DNA from: Pseudomonadota bacterium
GTDB lineage: Bacteria > Pseudomonadota > Gammaproteobacteria > Burkholderiales > SG8-39
Length of the DNA stretch: 64,000 bases
Assembly: GCA_947455195.1 (NCBI GenBank)
Contig: CANGMI010000003.1
Coordinates: 385,620-449,619 of the forward strand
Reading direction: 5' to 3'
Shown: in pieces, positions 50,763-59,201 of the stretch
Position numbering within the stretch: the first letter of the stretch is position 1
Layout: each line of letters begins with the position of its first letter
Made by a program: the position numbers and the translations under genes
Notes under the pieces: generated by a model
The model's input: only the letters and a program-made list of their open reading frames with translations
What the model was told of the DNA's origin: nothing
Database searches by the model: none

Positions 50763-51725
50763 TCAGGTGTCGAGCATCGACGGCCAGAAGAGTTCCTCGG
50801 GCTGGTGGCGACGCGCCGTCAGGCCTTGCCGGTACGAGTATTCAAGCAGACGATCGACTTCATGGCGCGTGGCACGGAATCCCCACGGGTAGATGTCGTC
50901 ACCCGCCAGTGCGCGCTCCTCTTCCCACAGGGCGCGATAGAACATCGACGTCATGTGGATGCGCTGCCACTGCTGCTGTTCGTAGCAGCGCCGCTTGGAG
51001 GCTTCCCAGGCATCGAAGAGGCTTCGCGCCACCCACGGATGCGCCTCGAGCACTGAAGTACGCACGACGAGGGTGTGCATGATCGGAAAGCACCGCGTGC
51101 GGGCGAAATACTCGCGCTCGGCTTTCGCGTAATCGGGAATGAGGAAGTCGATGTCCGGATGCACGTTCGGGGCCCATATCTCGGTCGTGATGCCCACATC
51201 GAGCGCACCGGTTGCAAGCAGGTCGAACTGCGATGAGCCTGCCGGTGCAATCTCCATGCGCAACCAGGGCGGCGCGACCCAACCCGGTACGCGCACCGGC
51301 TGCCACGCCACCCATTGAATCGAGGCGAGGTCGACACCGTGATCTTCCTCGAGCATGCCTTTGGCCCACACGGCAGCACTGGTGGCCCAGGTCTGCACGC
51401 CCACCCGTCGTCCGTTGAGATCGGCCGGGCACGCCACGCCGCGGTTCCGGTTGCGGTAGATGTACGAGTGCCGGAACATCCGCTTCACGAAGATCGGAAT
51501 CGCAGTGAACCCCAGCGCACGATGCGGCAGATCGGCGATGTAAGTGCCGGTAAAGAATTCGGCAATGTCGAAATCGCCGCGGGCACTGCGCCGCTGGCGA
51601 TCGACATCATCATCATTGACCACCACCTCGAGATCGATGCCCTCGGGCACCACGGTGCCATCGATCAGGGCCTGCGCACGATCGTAGGGCCCGCAGGTCA
51701 TGGTGAGCCTGAGTCTGTCGGCCAT
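50763..51725 (-). CDS. 4,5-dihydroxyphthalate decarboxylase (Pht5)-like / periplasmic-binding-fold protein, second copy
   Basis: The protein is 320 residues from ATG 51725, with GGAG 9 bases upstream; it starts two bases after the Bug receptor stop. RLRLTMTCGPYDRAQALIDG, VKRMFRHSYIYRNRNRG, LNGRRVGVQTWATSAAVWAKGMLEE, CFPIMHTLVVRTSVLEAHPWVARSLFDAWEASKR and GLTARRHQPEELFWP match the Pht5-like group. It resembles the gene at 31446-32432 in layout but is clearly divergent from it. It is the last gene of a seven-gene minus-strand cluster including a Rieske oxygenase. Confidence 0.85.
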   Translation of the reverse strand: MADRLRLTMTCGPYDRAQALIDGTVVPEGIDLEVVVNDDDVDRQRRSARGDFDIAEFFTGTYIADLPHRALGFTAIPIFVKRMFRHSYIYRNRNRGVACPADLNGRRVGVQTWATSAAVWAKGMLEEDHGVDLASIQWVAWQPVRVPGWVAPPWLRMEIAPAGSSQFDLLATGALDVGITTEIWAPNVHPDIDFLIPDYAKAEREYFARTRCFPIMHTLVVRTSVLEAHPWVARSLFDAWEASKRRCYEQQQWQRIHMTSMFYRALWEEERALAGDDIYPWGFRATRHEVDRLLEYSYRQGLTARRHQPEELFWPSMLDT

Positions 51726-51727
51726 GG

Positions 51728-52867
51728 TCAATCGCTCCGGATGTCGAGTTCACGCGCAAGACGCTGGTACTGCACGTCGTCACTGCGCATCTGACGGGCA
51801 AGGCGCACAGGCGGACCGCCCTCGGGCAGATAGCCTGCCGCCAGCAGCCGCTCGCGCACGAGGGGCACGGACAGCACCGCATTCACCACCGTATTGATCC
51901 GATCGACGGTGCCGGCGGGCACCTCGGCCGGCGCGAGCAGGCCGTACCAGGCCACGGCCTCGATGGCGGGATACCCTGCTTCACGCATCGTCGGCACCTC
52001 GGGCATCAGCGGCGAGCGCGCCGGAGAGGACGTTGCCAGCGCGCGCAGCGAACCCGCGCGGAAGTACTGGACATTGCCCGAGGTCGGCATCCAGATCACG
52101 TTGACCTGCCCGCCGATGGCGGCAGCAACCGCCTGGGCCACGCCCTTGTAGGGCACGTGCGTCAGATCGGTGGCCGTTGCCCGCTTGAACTGTTCGCCCA
52201 GAAAGTGCATGGGCGAGCCGTTGACCCCGCTCGCGTAGGGCAGGCCCGGCATGCGTCGGACAAGGGCAACCAGATCGTCGACCGATCCGACCGGACCGGA
52301 CTGCGCGAATTTCGCGTTGACGGCAAGCACCATCGTGGTCGTGACCGGCATCACGATCGGTGCGAGTTCGCTCATCACATCCACCGTGCTTGCCTGCGCT
52401 GCGAGGCCGTGTCGGGCCATCACCAGCGTGTTGGGCATGAGGAAGAGGACATGCCCGTCGGGTGCGGCCCGTGCCACCTGCGCTGCGGCGATCATGCCCG
52501 AGGCACCCGGACGGTTTTCGACCACCACGGGCTGACCGATGCGCGCCGGCAGTTGATCGGCGAGGATCCTGGCAAAGAAGTCGACCCCGGCACCGGGCGC
52601 CGATGACACCACGAGGACGACCGGCCGCTGCGGCCAGGTCGCCGGCGGCACCGATTGCGCAGCGGCCACGGCGGGCATCAGGAGCAGGCCGAGATACCGC
52701 AGTCCCCTGAGGCGCCTCGGGCAGGGCCGGACCTGACGACTGGCTGAGCGCGGGGCACCGTCGGGATGGGCGGCGCCGACGGGGCCGATGGGGCCGATGG
52801 GGCCGATGACTCTGATCGCTCTGATCGCTCTGATCGCTCTGATCGCTCTGATGGCCGTGGCGGCCAT
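51728..52867 (-). CDS. Bug/TctC-type receptor with a repeat-encoded N-terminal extension
   Basis: The protein is 379 residues from ATG 52867, 8 bases after the Rieske oxygenase stop. The N-terminus reads MAATAIRA, then IRA four more times and GPI three times, before AHPDGAPRS and a signal-like segment (LRYLGLLLMPAVAAAQ). The repeats are encoded by two runs of 9-bp units, so slippage keeps the frame. The mature part is a standard Bug receptor: WPQRPVVLVVSSAPGAGVDFFARIL, VVENRPGASGM, THVPYKGVAQ and DVPTFAEAG-like PEVPTMREAGYP. No Sec start codon lies between the repeats and the signal core, so translation through the repeats seems needed. Ligand unknown. Confidence 0.86.
   Translation of the reverse strand: MAATAIRAIRAIRAIRAIRVIGPIGPIGPVGAAHPDGAPRSASRQVRPCPRRLRGLRYLGLLLMPAVAAAQSVPPATWPQRPVVLVVSSAPGAGVDFFARILADQLPARIGQPVVVENRPGASGMIAAAQVARAAPDGHVLFLMPNTLVMARHGLAAQASTVDVMSELAPIVMPVTTTMVLAVNAKFAQSGPVGSVDDLVALVRRMPGLPYASGVNGSPMHFLGEQFKRATATDLTHVPYKGVAQAVAAAIGGQVNVIWMPTSGNVQYFRAGSLRALATSSPARSPLMPEVPTMREAGYPAIEAVAWYGLLAPAEVPAGTVDRINTVVNAVLSVPLVRERLLAAGYLPEGGPPVRLARQMRSDDVQYQRLARELDIRSD
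52781..52854. repeat. Two 9-bp in-frame tandem arrays in the N-terminal coding region of a Bug receptor
   Basis: GGGGCCGAT is repeated three times (52781-52807) and CTCTGATCG four times plus a variant (52810-52854). On the minus strand they encode (GPI) and (IRA) repeats right after the start codon of the receptor at 51728-52867. Unit length is a multiple of three, so copy-number changes lengthen or shorten the peptide by three residues without a frameshift. Confidence 0.94.
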
Positions 52868-52875
52868 GGTGCGAC

Positions 52876-54006
52876 TCACAAGGGGCACTCGAGCGCACCT
52901 GGCGGAACGCCGTGGCGCTTGCGCCCGGTGAGCTGTGCGATGTGAGCGGCAGCGATCATGCGACGCACCTTGACCACATCCTCGTCCGGGCCGAGCAGGT
53001 TCTCGTGAAGCCGGGCCTGCACGAGATCGCCCTGCGCCTTCGCCGCCCACGCGTCCTCTTCACCGACCCGCTCGATCCGCGCTCGTGCCACCGTCTCGAA
53101 GGTCTCTTCGGCGCGAGCCCGCTCCTCGGGTGTTGCCGCACGAAAGGTGAGAAAGCGTACGACGCAGGTATGGGTCTCATCGACCGGAAACTGCCACAGA
53201 CGTGATGCGTACGGCGGAACACCCGGCGCGGGCTGGATCGGATTGGTCGACAGGCAGGGCAGCACGAAACGCTCGCCACGCACGTCGGAGGTGAAATGTC
53301 CATGACCGATCGGGTGCCCCTCGAGATCGACCGAGACCCCACGGATGCCATGCGAGGTACGCACGATCTGCACCCGACGGTCCTCGAGCGGAACCCCGCC
53401 CTGGCGAGCAATGTCGGCGGCCGACTGTGACATCGTGTGCAGCGTGACGGCGTGAAAGGCATCGCTGCCATCGATGGCGAGAAGCCAGTTGCTCTCCCAC
53501 ACCTGGGTGGGCAGGCGGAACCAGATGAACGCCTCGGGGTACAGGAGTTCCTCGGGCACCTCCGCTTCGAGCGGCGGCGGCGGGAAGGCAGCAGCGTCAC
53601 CCAGATACGCCCAGATGTAGCCCCCCAGCTCACGCGCCGGAAACGCCTGCACGCCCAGCCTCTCGTGGTTGCGGCCACGCTCGGTCTCCCAGGGAATCAG
53701 GGTGCAACGGCCGGCGCCGTCGAAGCGCAGGCCGTGCAGCACGCATTGGAGATCTCCGGCCAGCACGCGCCCCACTGACAGGCGAATGCTGCGATGAGGG
53801 CAGCGATCGATCGCCACACAGGGCTCACCCGCGGCGTTGCGCCAGACGACCAGCGGGTCACCCAGAACCGTCACCGCCACCGGCTGGGCTGCGGGCAATT
53901 CCTCGGTCTGGAGAATCGGATACCAGTAGTTGCGCAAGCCGCCGGGCAGCCCCTGGGGCAGGCCGGGAATGATTTCGGGTACGGTGCCACGCGCCAGCTC
54001 AGTCAT
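52876..54006 (-). CDS. Rieske non-heme iron oxygenase alpha subunit
   Basis: The protein is 376 residues from ATG 54006 with GGGAG 9 bases upstream. The Rieske ligands are C69-P-H71 and C88-x2-H91, and the iron site is in the IDGSDAFHAVTLH segment. It resembles phthalate/carbazole-type and vanillate-type oxygenases; no ferredoxin or reductase gene is adjacent. It is flanked by Bug receptors on both sides and followed, after one, by a Pht5-like gene. This organisation parallels the cluster at 29.4-32.4 kb. Confidence 0.92.
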   Translation of the reverse strand: MTELARGTVPEIIPGLPQGLPGGLRNYWYPILQTEELPAAQPVAVTVLGDPLVVWRNAAGEPCVAIDRCPHRSIRLSVGRVLAGDLQCVLHGLRFDGAGRCTLIPWETERGRNHERLGVQAFPARELGGYIWAYLGDAAAFPPPPLEAEVPEELLYPEAFIWFRLPTQVWESNWLLAIDGSDAFHAVTLHTMSQSAADIARQGGVPLEDRRVQIVRTSHGIRGVSVDLEGHPIGHGHFTSDVRGERFVLPCLSTNPIQPAPGVPPYASRLWQFPVDETHTCVVRFLTFRAATPEERARAEETFETVARARIERVGEEDAWAAKAQGDLVQARLHENLLGPDEDVVKVRRMIAAAHIAQLTGRKRHGVPPGALECPL

Positions 54007-54069
54007 GCTTTCGTTCTCCCTGCTGCAAACGCTGCTGCCCACCGGGCAGCGCGAGACCCCGTTGATGAG

Positions 54070-54101
54070 GCAAGACCTGAACCCACCCACGCAAGACCTG
54101 A
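54070..54101. repeat. 11-bp direct repeat in a short gap between genes
   Basis: GCAAGACCTGA occurs at 54070-54080 and again at 54091-54101, 21 bases apart. It is in the gap between the Rieske oxygenase start and the preceding Bug receptor stop (54112). A possible duplicated fragment or slippage product. No function is evident. Confidence 0.6.
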
Positions 54102-54111
54102 CCCCATCGAC

Positions 54112-55125
54112 CTAGTCGGCCTGGATGCCGAACTCGCGCACGATGCGTCCGTAGCGTGCGTAATCGTCACGCATTTCGCTGGCGAATGCCTCGGCCGACC
54201 CGCCGCGCACGTCGGCGCCGGCAGCATTGAGTCGCTCGCGCACCTCGGCGAGCGCAAGCACGCGGTTGATCTCGCGGTTCATGCGGCTGATGACCTCGGC
54301 TGGTGTGCCTGCGGGTGCGAAGACGCCATACCAGGCGTCGGTCTCGACACCGGGATACCCGAGTTCGGCCATGGTGGGCACGCCAGGCAAGAGCGACGAA
54401 CGCTGGCGCTCGGTGAGCGCAAGGACGCGCAGGCGCCCGCTGCGCAGGTGCTGGGCCACACCGCCGCCGAGCGAGGTGAAGAGAATCTGCACCTGCCCGC
54501 CCAGCGTATCGGAGACAGAAGGCGCGACCCCCTTGTAGGGAACGTGCTGGAGATCGATGGCCGCGGCCCGGCGAAAGAGCTCACCGGCGATGTGCATCGG
54601 AGAGCCGTTGCCTGCACTGGCATACGCCAGCCCGGGACGCGTGCGGGCGAGGGCCACCAGTTCAGCCACGGATTGCACGCCCAGCGATGGGTTCACCACC
54701 AGCATCATCGGCGTACCGGCGGGCAGGATCACCGGCATCAGGTCGCGCAGCACATCGAGCCCTCCTGCCGCACCACGGGCAAGGACGTGCGGGGCAATGG
54801 CGATGGTGTTCGGCGCCACGAGAAACGCGTGGCCGTCGGGCGCTGCGCGCGCCACGACCGCAGCACCCGCCAGCCCGCCGACACCCGGCCGGTTCTCGAC
54901 CACGAGTGGCTGCCCGATGCCGGGAGGCAGACGTTCGGCAAGAATCCGGGCAAAGAGATCCGGCCCACCGCCCGGTGGGAAAGGCACGACCAGTGTCAAC
55001 GGCCGCGCGGGCCACGTCTGGGCCTGTGCGCCCGCCACGAGACTCGACGCGGCGCCTGCCACCGCGCCTGCGAAGGCACCAGCCGCCACCCCAAGCCGCA
55101 AGACCCGCGCAAGCCCGGTCACCAC
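54112..55125 (-). CDS. Bug/TctC-type periplasmic receptor
   Basis: The protein is 337 residues from GTG 55125, overlapping the epimerase stop by 7 bases. The signal peptide (about 1-35, LVAGAQAQ) precedes WPARPLTLVVPFPPGGGPDLFARIL, VVENRPGVGGLAGAA, the DLQHVPYKGVAPSV motif and LLPGVPTMAELGYPG. No TctAB permease is adjacent. It lies between the epimerase and the Rieske oxygenase genes and should bind an aromatic or alicyclic acid taken up in the same pathway. Confidence 0.92.
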   Translation of the reverse strand: MVTGLARVLRLGVAAGAFAGAVAGAASSLVAGAQAQTWPARPLTLVVPFPPGGGPDLFARILAERLPPGIGQPLVVENRPGVGGLAGAAVVARAAPDGHAFLVAPNTIAIAPHVLARGAAGGLDVLRDLMPVILPAGTPMMLVVNPSLGVQSVAELVALARTRPGLAYASAGNGSPMHIAGELFRRAAAIDLQHVPYKGVAPSVSDTLGGQVQILFTSLGGGVAQHLRSGRLRVLALTERQRSSLLPGVPTMAELGYPGVETDAWYGVFAPAGTPAEVISRMNREINRVLALAEVRERLNAAGADVRGGSAEAFASEMRDDYARYGRIVREFGIQAD

Positions 55126-56006
55126 GGCGCCCCCCCGAGCGGCGTGGTAGCCGCAAAGCCGAGCATGCGCCGCGCCTTGCGCGGGTCATACCCCGCCCAC
55201 GACCCGGTAGCGGCGGTGCGGATGTCGACACGCGATGGATAGAGCCGCGCGAGCAGCTGCGTCGTCGGCTCGGCCAGCAGGGTCTCGGACGCACAGACGT
55301 TGAAGGCCTCATGGCCGCGGAACCGGGTCTCGATGGCAAGCACGCAGGCCCGGGCGGCATCGCGCGCATCGATCCAGGTGCCGAGTCCGCCATGGCCGCG
55401 CACGACCGGATCCTGGGCGCGCAGGAAGCGCAGATGATCGGCACCCGCCACCCCGGGGAAACGCAGGCTCGCGATCTGCATCGCGCCACGCGCGGCGAAA
55501 CCGTCGGCGAGGCGCTCACCGATGGCCTTGGACAGTCCGTACGGATCATCGGGCAGCAGCGGGTGTTCCTCGTCGATGGGTGCGTATGCAGGCTGTATCG
55601 ATCGGCTGGGGTAATAGAGCCCGTAGGCGGCAAGGCTCGAGCCGAGCACGACGCGGGACACACCGGTGGCCGTGGCAGCCGCAAGCACACTCGCGGTCAT
55701 GTCGACATTGGCCGAGAGCCGCGCCGAATCGGCGAGGACATCAGGCTTGTGCCAGGTGCGTCCATCGGCCGCGAGTCCGCCGGCCGTGTAGGGAAAGCGG
55801 GCGCGGGCCAGATGCACCAGAGCGTCAGCGCCCCGCAGCAGACCCGCCACCGCTGCGGTATCGGCCAGATCGCTGACGACGCACTCGACGTCCGGATCAT
55901 CGAGTGTCACTCGGTCGACGCCGAGTACGTCGTGGCCACGCGCCATGAAGGTACGGGCGGCCTCACGGCCGATGAGTCCGGCAACGCCGGTGATGACGAC
56001 ACGCAT
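55119..56006 (-). CDS. NAD-dependent epimerase/dehydratase (extended SDR)
   Basis: This 295-residue protein starts at ATG 56006. The NAD-binding motif GVAGLIG (in VITGVAGLIG, about 5-14) is followed by VLGSSLAAYG with the catalytic serine and the active-site YGLSK near 156-160. Family members act on sugar nucleotides or reduce carbonyl groups. In this degradation cluster it might act on a ring-opened or diol intermediate. It is coupled to two Bug receptor genes. Confidence 0.88.
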   Translation of the reverse strand: MRVVITGVAGLIGREAARTFMARGHDVLGVDRVTLDDPDVECVVSDLADTAAVAGLLRGADALVHLARARFPYTAGGLAADGRTWHKPDVLADSARLSANVDMTASVLAAATATGVSRVVLGSSLAAYGLYYPSRSIQPAYAPIDEEHPLLPDDPYGLSKAIGERLADGFAARGAMQIASLRFPGVAGADHLRFLRAQDPVVRGHGGLGTWIDARDAARACVLAIETRFRGHEAFNVCASETLLAEPTTQLLARLYPSRVDIRTAATGSWAGYDPRKARRMLGFAATTPLGGAPW

Positions 56007-56013
56007 CGATCGA

Positions 56014-57096
56014 CTACTCGGCCTTGATGCGCGCCGCCTGCACCACGCGCCGGTACACCTCGGTATTGCGCAGGATGGTGTCCCTGAACTGCTCGGGCGT
56101 GCCACCGGACACCTCGAGGCCAATGGCCTGCAGCTGATCGGCCACCTCGCGCAGCTGGATGGCAGCCGTCACCTCGGCATTGAAGCGGCGGGTGATGGCC
56201 TCGGGCAGACCGGCCGGTCCGAGGAACCCGATCCATGAATCGGGTAGCGGGAAGCCGGGCACGCCGGCTTCGGCAAGGGTGGGAATGTCGGGTGCGCCGC
56301 GGGCGCGGTGCTGCTCGACCACACCCAGCACCCGCAGCTTGCCGGCACGTGCCGAGGGCATGACGGTGGAGAGCGTGAAGATGCCCACCGGCAGCTGGCC
56401 ACCCACCAGATCGGCGATGCCGGGCGACCCACCCTTGTAGGGCACGTGCGTCATGTCGAGGCCAGCCGAGAGGTTGATGAGCTCACCGGCCAGTTGCGAC
56501 ACGGTACCGGCACCGGGCGACCCATAGGCGACCTTGCCCGGATTGCGCCGCACGTAATCGATGAGCTCGACGGCCGTGGCAGCAGGCACTGCCGGATTGA
56601 CCGCGAGGCAAAAGGGCGTGAGCGCTGCCGGAATGATCGGCGTGAAGTCGCGAACCGCATCGAAGGGCAGCGACTTCGAGGTGAACGGCAGCAGGTTGTG
56701 CGAGGCAAAGGTGACGAGAAAGGTGTAGCCATCGGGCGGTGCCTTCGCCACGACGTCAGAGCCGATGATGCCGGCTGCGCCGGCGCGGTTCTCCACCACC
56801 ACCGGTTGCCCCAGGGCCGCCGACACCCGCTGTCCGATCAGGCGGGCGAACGTGTCTGATGCACCCCCCGGCGGCTGGGGCGAGATGAAGCGGATGGGCC
56901 GCGAGGGCCAGGTCTGGGCCGAGGTCTGGGCAAGGGCCTCGCCCGGCGGCAGCACGAACCCGGTCAGCAGACCAGTCAGGGCGAGGAGCCGCAGGCGCCG
57001 GAACCGCTTCTCACCGCAGCCCTCGCGCCGATCCGGATGCGTGTCGGGATGAGAACCCACACCCGCCGATGCCCTGCCCCGTCTGATACGCCTCAT
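56014..57096 (-). CDS. Bug/TctC-type periplasmic receptor
   Basis: The protein is 360 residues from ATG 57096 with AGGAG 8 bases upstream. The N-terminal region is unusually long and basic (about 35 residues) before the signal core (LLALTGLLTGFVLPPGEALAQ). The mature part has WPSRPIRFISPQPPGGASDTFARLI, VVENRAGAAGIIGSDVVAK, MTHVPYKGGSPG and PDIPTLAEAGVPGF. It lies 16 bases after the flavin monooxygenase gene. Third Bug receptor in the cluster; no permease genes are near. Confidence 0.92.
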   Translation of the reverse strand: MRRIRRGRASAGVGSHPDTHPDRREGCGEKRFRRLRLLALTGLLTGFVLPPGEALAQTSAQTWPSRPIRFISPQPPGGASDTFARLIGQRVSAALGQPVVVENRAGAAGIIGSDVVAKAPPDGYTFLVTFASHNLLPFTSKSLPFDAVRDFTPIIPAALTPFCLAVNPAVPAATAVELIDYVRRNPGKVAYGSPGAGTVSQLAGELINLSAGLDMTHVPYKGGSPGIADLVGGQLPVGIFTLSTVMPSARAGKLRVLGVVEQHRARGAPDIPTLAEAGVPGFPLPDSWIGFLGPAGLPEAITRRFNAEVTAAIQLREVADQLQAIGLEVSGGTPEQFRDTILRNTEVYRRVVQAARIKAE

Positions 57097-57112
57097 GCTG
57101 ACCGCTCCTGCC

Positions 57113-58447
57113 TCACTCACCGAAAAACCGGTTGCCCGGGCGCGCCAGCCCGAGGTTTTCGCGCAGGGTGCGCCCTTCGTACTCGCGCCTGAAGAGTCCG
57201 CGCCGCTGCAACTCGGGTACGACCTTGTCGACAAAGTCGTCGAGCCCGCCGGGGAGCCACGGAAACATGATGGTGAAACCATCCGAGCCACCGGTTTCGA
57301 GCCAGGTTTCCATCTCGTCGGCAATCATCGCCGGCGTACCCACCATGGCAAGGCCGGCATGCCCTGCCAGACGCTGGGCGAGCTGCCTCACGGTGAGCTG
57401 CTCCTCGCGTGCCAGACGCTCGATGCGATCGCGCGCACTCTGGCTCGCATTGCTCGGGGGCAGATCGGGCAGGAGACCATCCGGATCGAGTCCCGAGGCA
57501 TCGTGACCGAGTGCAATCGAGAGCGCCGCCATGCCGCTCTCCAGGTAGACCAGGCTGTCGATGGCGGCCCGCCTGGCGCGTGCCTCGGCGAGCGTGTCGC
57601 CCACCACGACGAAGCAGGCCGGCATGATCTTCATGCTGTCCGGATCACGCCCCAGCACCCGCATGCGGCCCTTCACATCGGCATAGAAGCGCTGGCCGGC
57701 AGCGAGCCCATCCTGCGCGGTGAAGACCGCCTCGGCGGTTTCGGCAGCCAGTTGCCGACCGGCTTCCGAAGCACCCGCCTGCACCACCACCGGGCGGCCC
57801 TGGATCGGCCGCGCGATGTTGAGCGGGCCCCGCACCGAGAAGTACTTGCCCTTGTGGTCGAGCACATGCATCTTCGCCGGATCGAAGTACAGGCCTGTGG
57901 CCTTGTCGCGAACGAAGGCGTCATCGGCCCAGCTGTCCCAGAGGCCCACCACGACATCGTGAAACTCGCGCGCACGGCGATACCGTTCGTCATGCTCCAT
58001 GTGGTCCTCGAAGCCGAAGTTGCGCGCGGCATCGGGGTTGGAGGTGGTGACGATGTTCCAGCCGGCGCGCCCGCCACTGATGTGGTCGAGAGACGCAAAG
58101 CGCCGGGCGATGTGATAGGGCTGATCGAAGGTGGTGGAGCCGGTGGCCACCAGGCCGATGTGCTCGGTCACCATGGCGAGTGCCGACAGGAGCGTGAACG
58201 GCTCGAAGGAAGTGGCGGTGTGGCTGCGGCGCAACGCTTCCATCGGCATGTTGAGCACGGCCAGATGATCGGCCATGAAGAAGGCGTCGAAGCGGCCTTG
58301 CTCGAGCTTCTTCGCGCAGGCCACGAGGTGCTTCAGATTGAAGTTTGCATCTGACCAGGCTTCCGGGTGGCGCCAGGCCCCGGTATGGATGGTGGTCGGG
58401 CGCATGAATGCATTGAAGCGCAGGGTGCGCCGGCCAGATGAACTCAC
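57113..58447 (-). CDS. LLM-class FMN-dependent monooxygenase (NtaA/DszA/SnaA group)
   Basis: This 444-residue protein starts at GTG 58447. It carries the features of the class C two-component flavin monooxygenases: RFDAFFMADHLAVLN, FEPFTLLSALAMVTEHIGLVATGSTTF, YHIARRFASLDHISGGRAGWNIVTT and PVVVQAGASEAGR. It takes reduced FMN from a separate reductase, none of which is encoded nearby, and oxidises sulphur- or nitrogen-containing compounds. It is first in the seven-gene minus-strand cluster; its promoter should lie in the 126 bases separating it from the divergent Rieske protein gene. Confidence 0.92.
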   Translation of the reverse strand: MSSSGRRTLRFNAFMRPTTIHTGAWRHPEAWSDANFNLKHLVACAKKLEQGRFDAFFMADHLAVLNMPMEALRRSHTATSFEPFTLLSALAMVTEHIGLVATGSTTFDQPYHIARRFASLDHISGGRAGWNIVTTSNPDAARNFGFEDHMEHDERYRRAREFHDVVVGLWDSWADDAFVRDKATGLYFDPAKMHVLDHKGKYFSVRGPLNIARPIQGRPVVVQAGASEAGRQLAAETAEAVFTAQDGLAAGQRFYADVKGRMRVLGRDPDSMKIMPACFVVVGDTLAEARARRAAIDSLVYLESGMAALSIALGHDASGLDPDGLLPDLPPSNASQSARDRIERLAREEQLTVRQLAQRLAGHAGLAMVGTPAMIADEMETWLETGGSDGFTIMFPWLPGGLDDFVDKVVPELQRRGLFRREYEGRTLRENLGLARPGNRFFGE

Positions 58448-58573
58448 GGAAGTGTCCAGGTGTGGGAAGCGATTGTCGGTCGGGATCGGCGAACGTGTGC
58501 GTCAGCCGTGGTACAGAGATTACGATCACACCTTCGCGAGGGCAACCTCGATCGGCAGGAGGTATCGGGCGCC

Positions 58574-59170
58574 ATGCGAGGAACATCACCAGGGAAACGC
58601 GTGAGGGGGCGCATGAGGGAACGCATGGCGGGTCGACCAGACCGCGCTGCTCCAGCGCGGCCACGCCCCGGTCGCCAGGCTTTCCTGCGCCTGATGGGCG
58701 TCGCCCCGCTGGCGTGGCTCGGTTCGCTCATGGGCAGCGTGCTCGCCACGCTGCCGATCCGCAAGGCGAGCGCTGCACAAGGCGCGCTGATGAAGTCGCC
58801 GACGGCCCCCTGGCAGGTGGTGGAATTTTCCTGGACCCGCGACGAACGCACCTTTCCCGGCATCGCGGTGCGCCTGCCCGATGCCACTGGCGCCCCCGGT
58901 GCGCTCTACACGGCCTGCCGCCTGTGTACGCATGAGGGCTGTACCTTCGGGTTCGAGCGCGACCACGCCCTGGTGGGTCAGATCGTGGGGGTGACACTCG
59001 CCAATCCGGTGTTTCTCTGCCGCTGTCACCTCTCGGTGTACGATCCGATGCGCGCAGGTGCGGTCGTCTCGGGGCCGGCGAAGCGCCCGCCGTGGCGGTT
59101 CGACGTGCGTGAGGAAGGCGACCAGTTCGAGATCACCGGACTGGAACCGGGTGCGGGCGACATTCGCTGA
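58574..59170 (+). CDS. Rieske [2Fe-2S] protein with an N-terminal hydrophobic anchor
   Basis: I place the start at ATG 58574 because AGGAGG lies 11 bases upstream, giving 198 residues; other starts are possible. A basic N-terminus with RPRPGRQAFLRLMG resembles a Tat region without a full RR pair. It is followed by a hydrophobic segment (about 42-60). The Rieske cluster is C118-x-H120 and C149-x2-H152, and the final segment is PPWRFDVREEGDQFEI. This resembles cytochrome-bc1-like or arsenite/sulfite oxidase small subunits. It is 31 bases before the isochorismatase-like gene. Confidence 0.82.
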   Translation: MRGTSPGKRVRGRMRERMAGRPDRAAPARPRPGRQAFLRLMGVAPLAWLGSLMGSVLATLPIRKASAAQGALMKSPTAPWQVVEFSWTRDERTFPGIAVRLPDATGAPGALYTACRLCTHEGCTFGFERDHALVGQIVGVTLANPVFLCRCHLSVYDPMRAGAVVSGPAKRPPWRFDVREEGDQFEITGLEPGAGDIR

Positions 59171-59201
59171 GCGCCGCACAACAACGACAAGGAGACATCA
59201 G

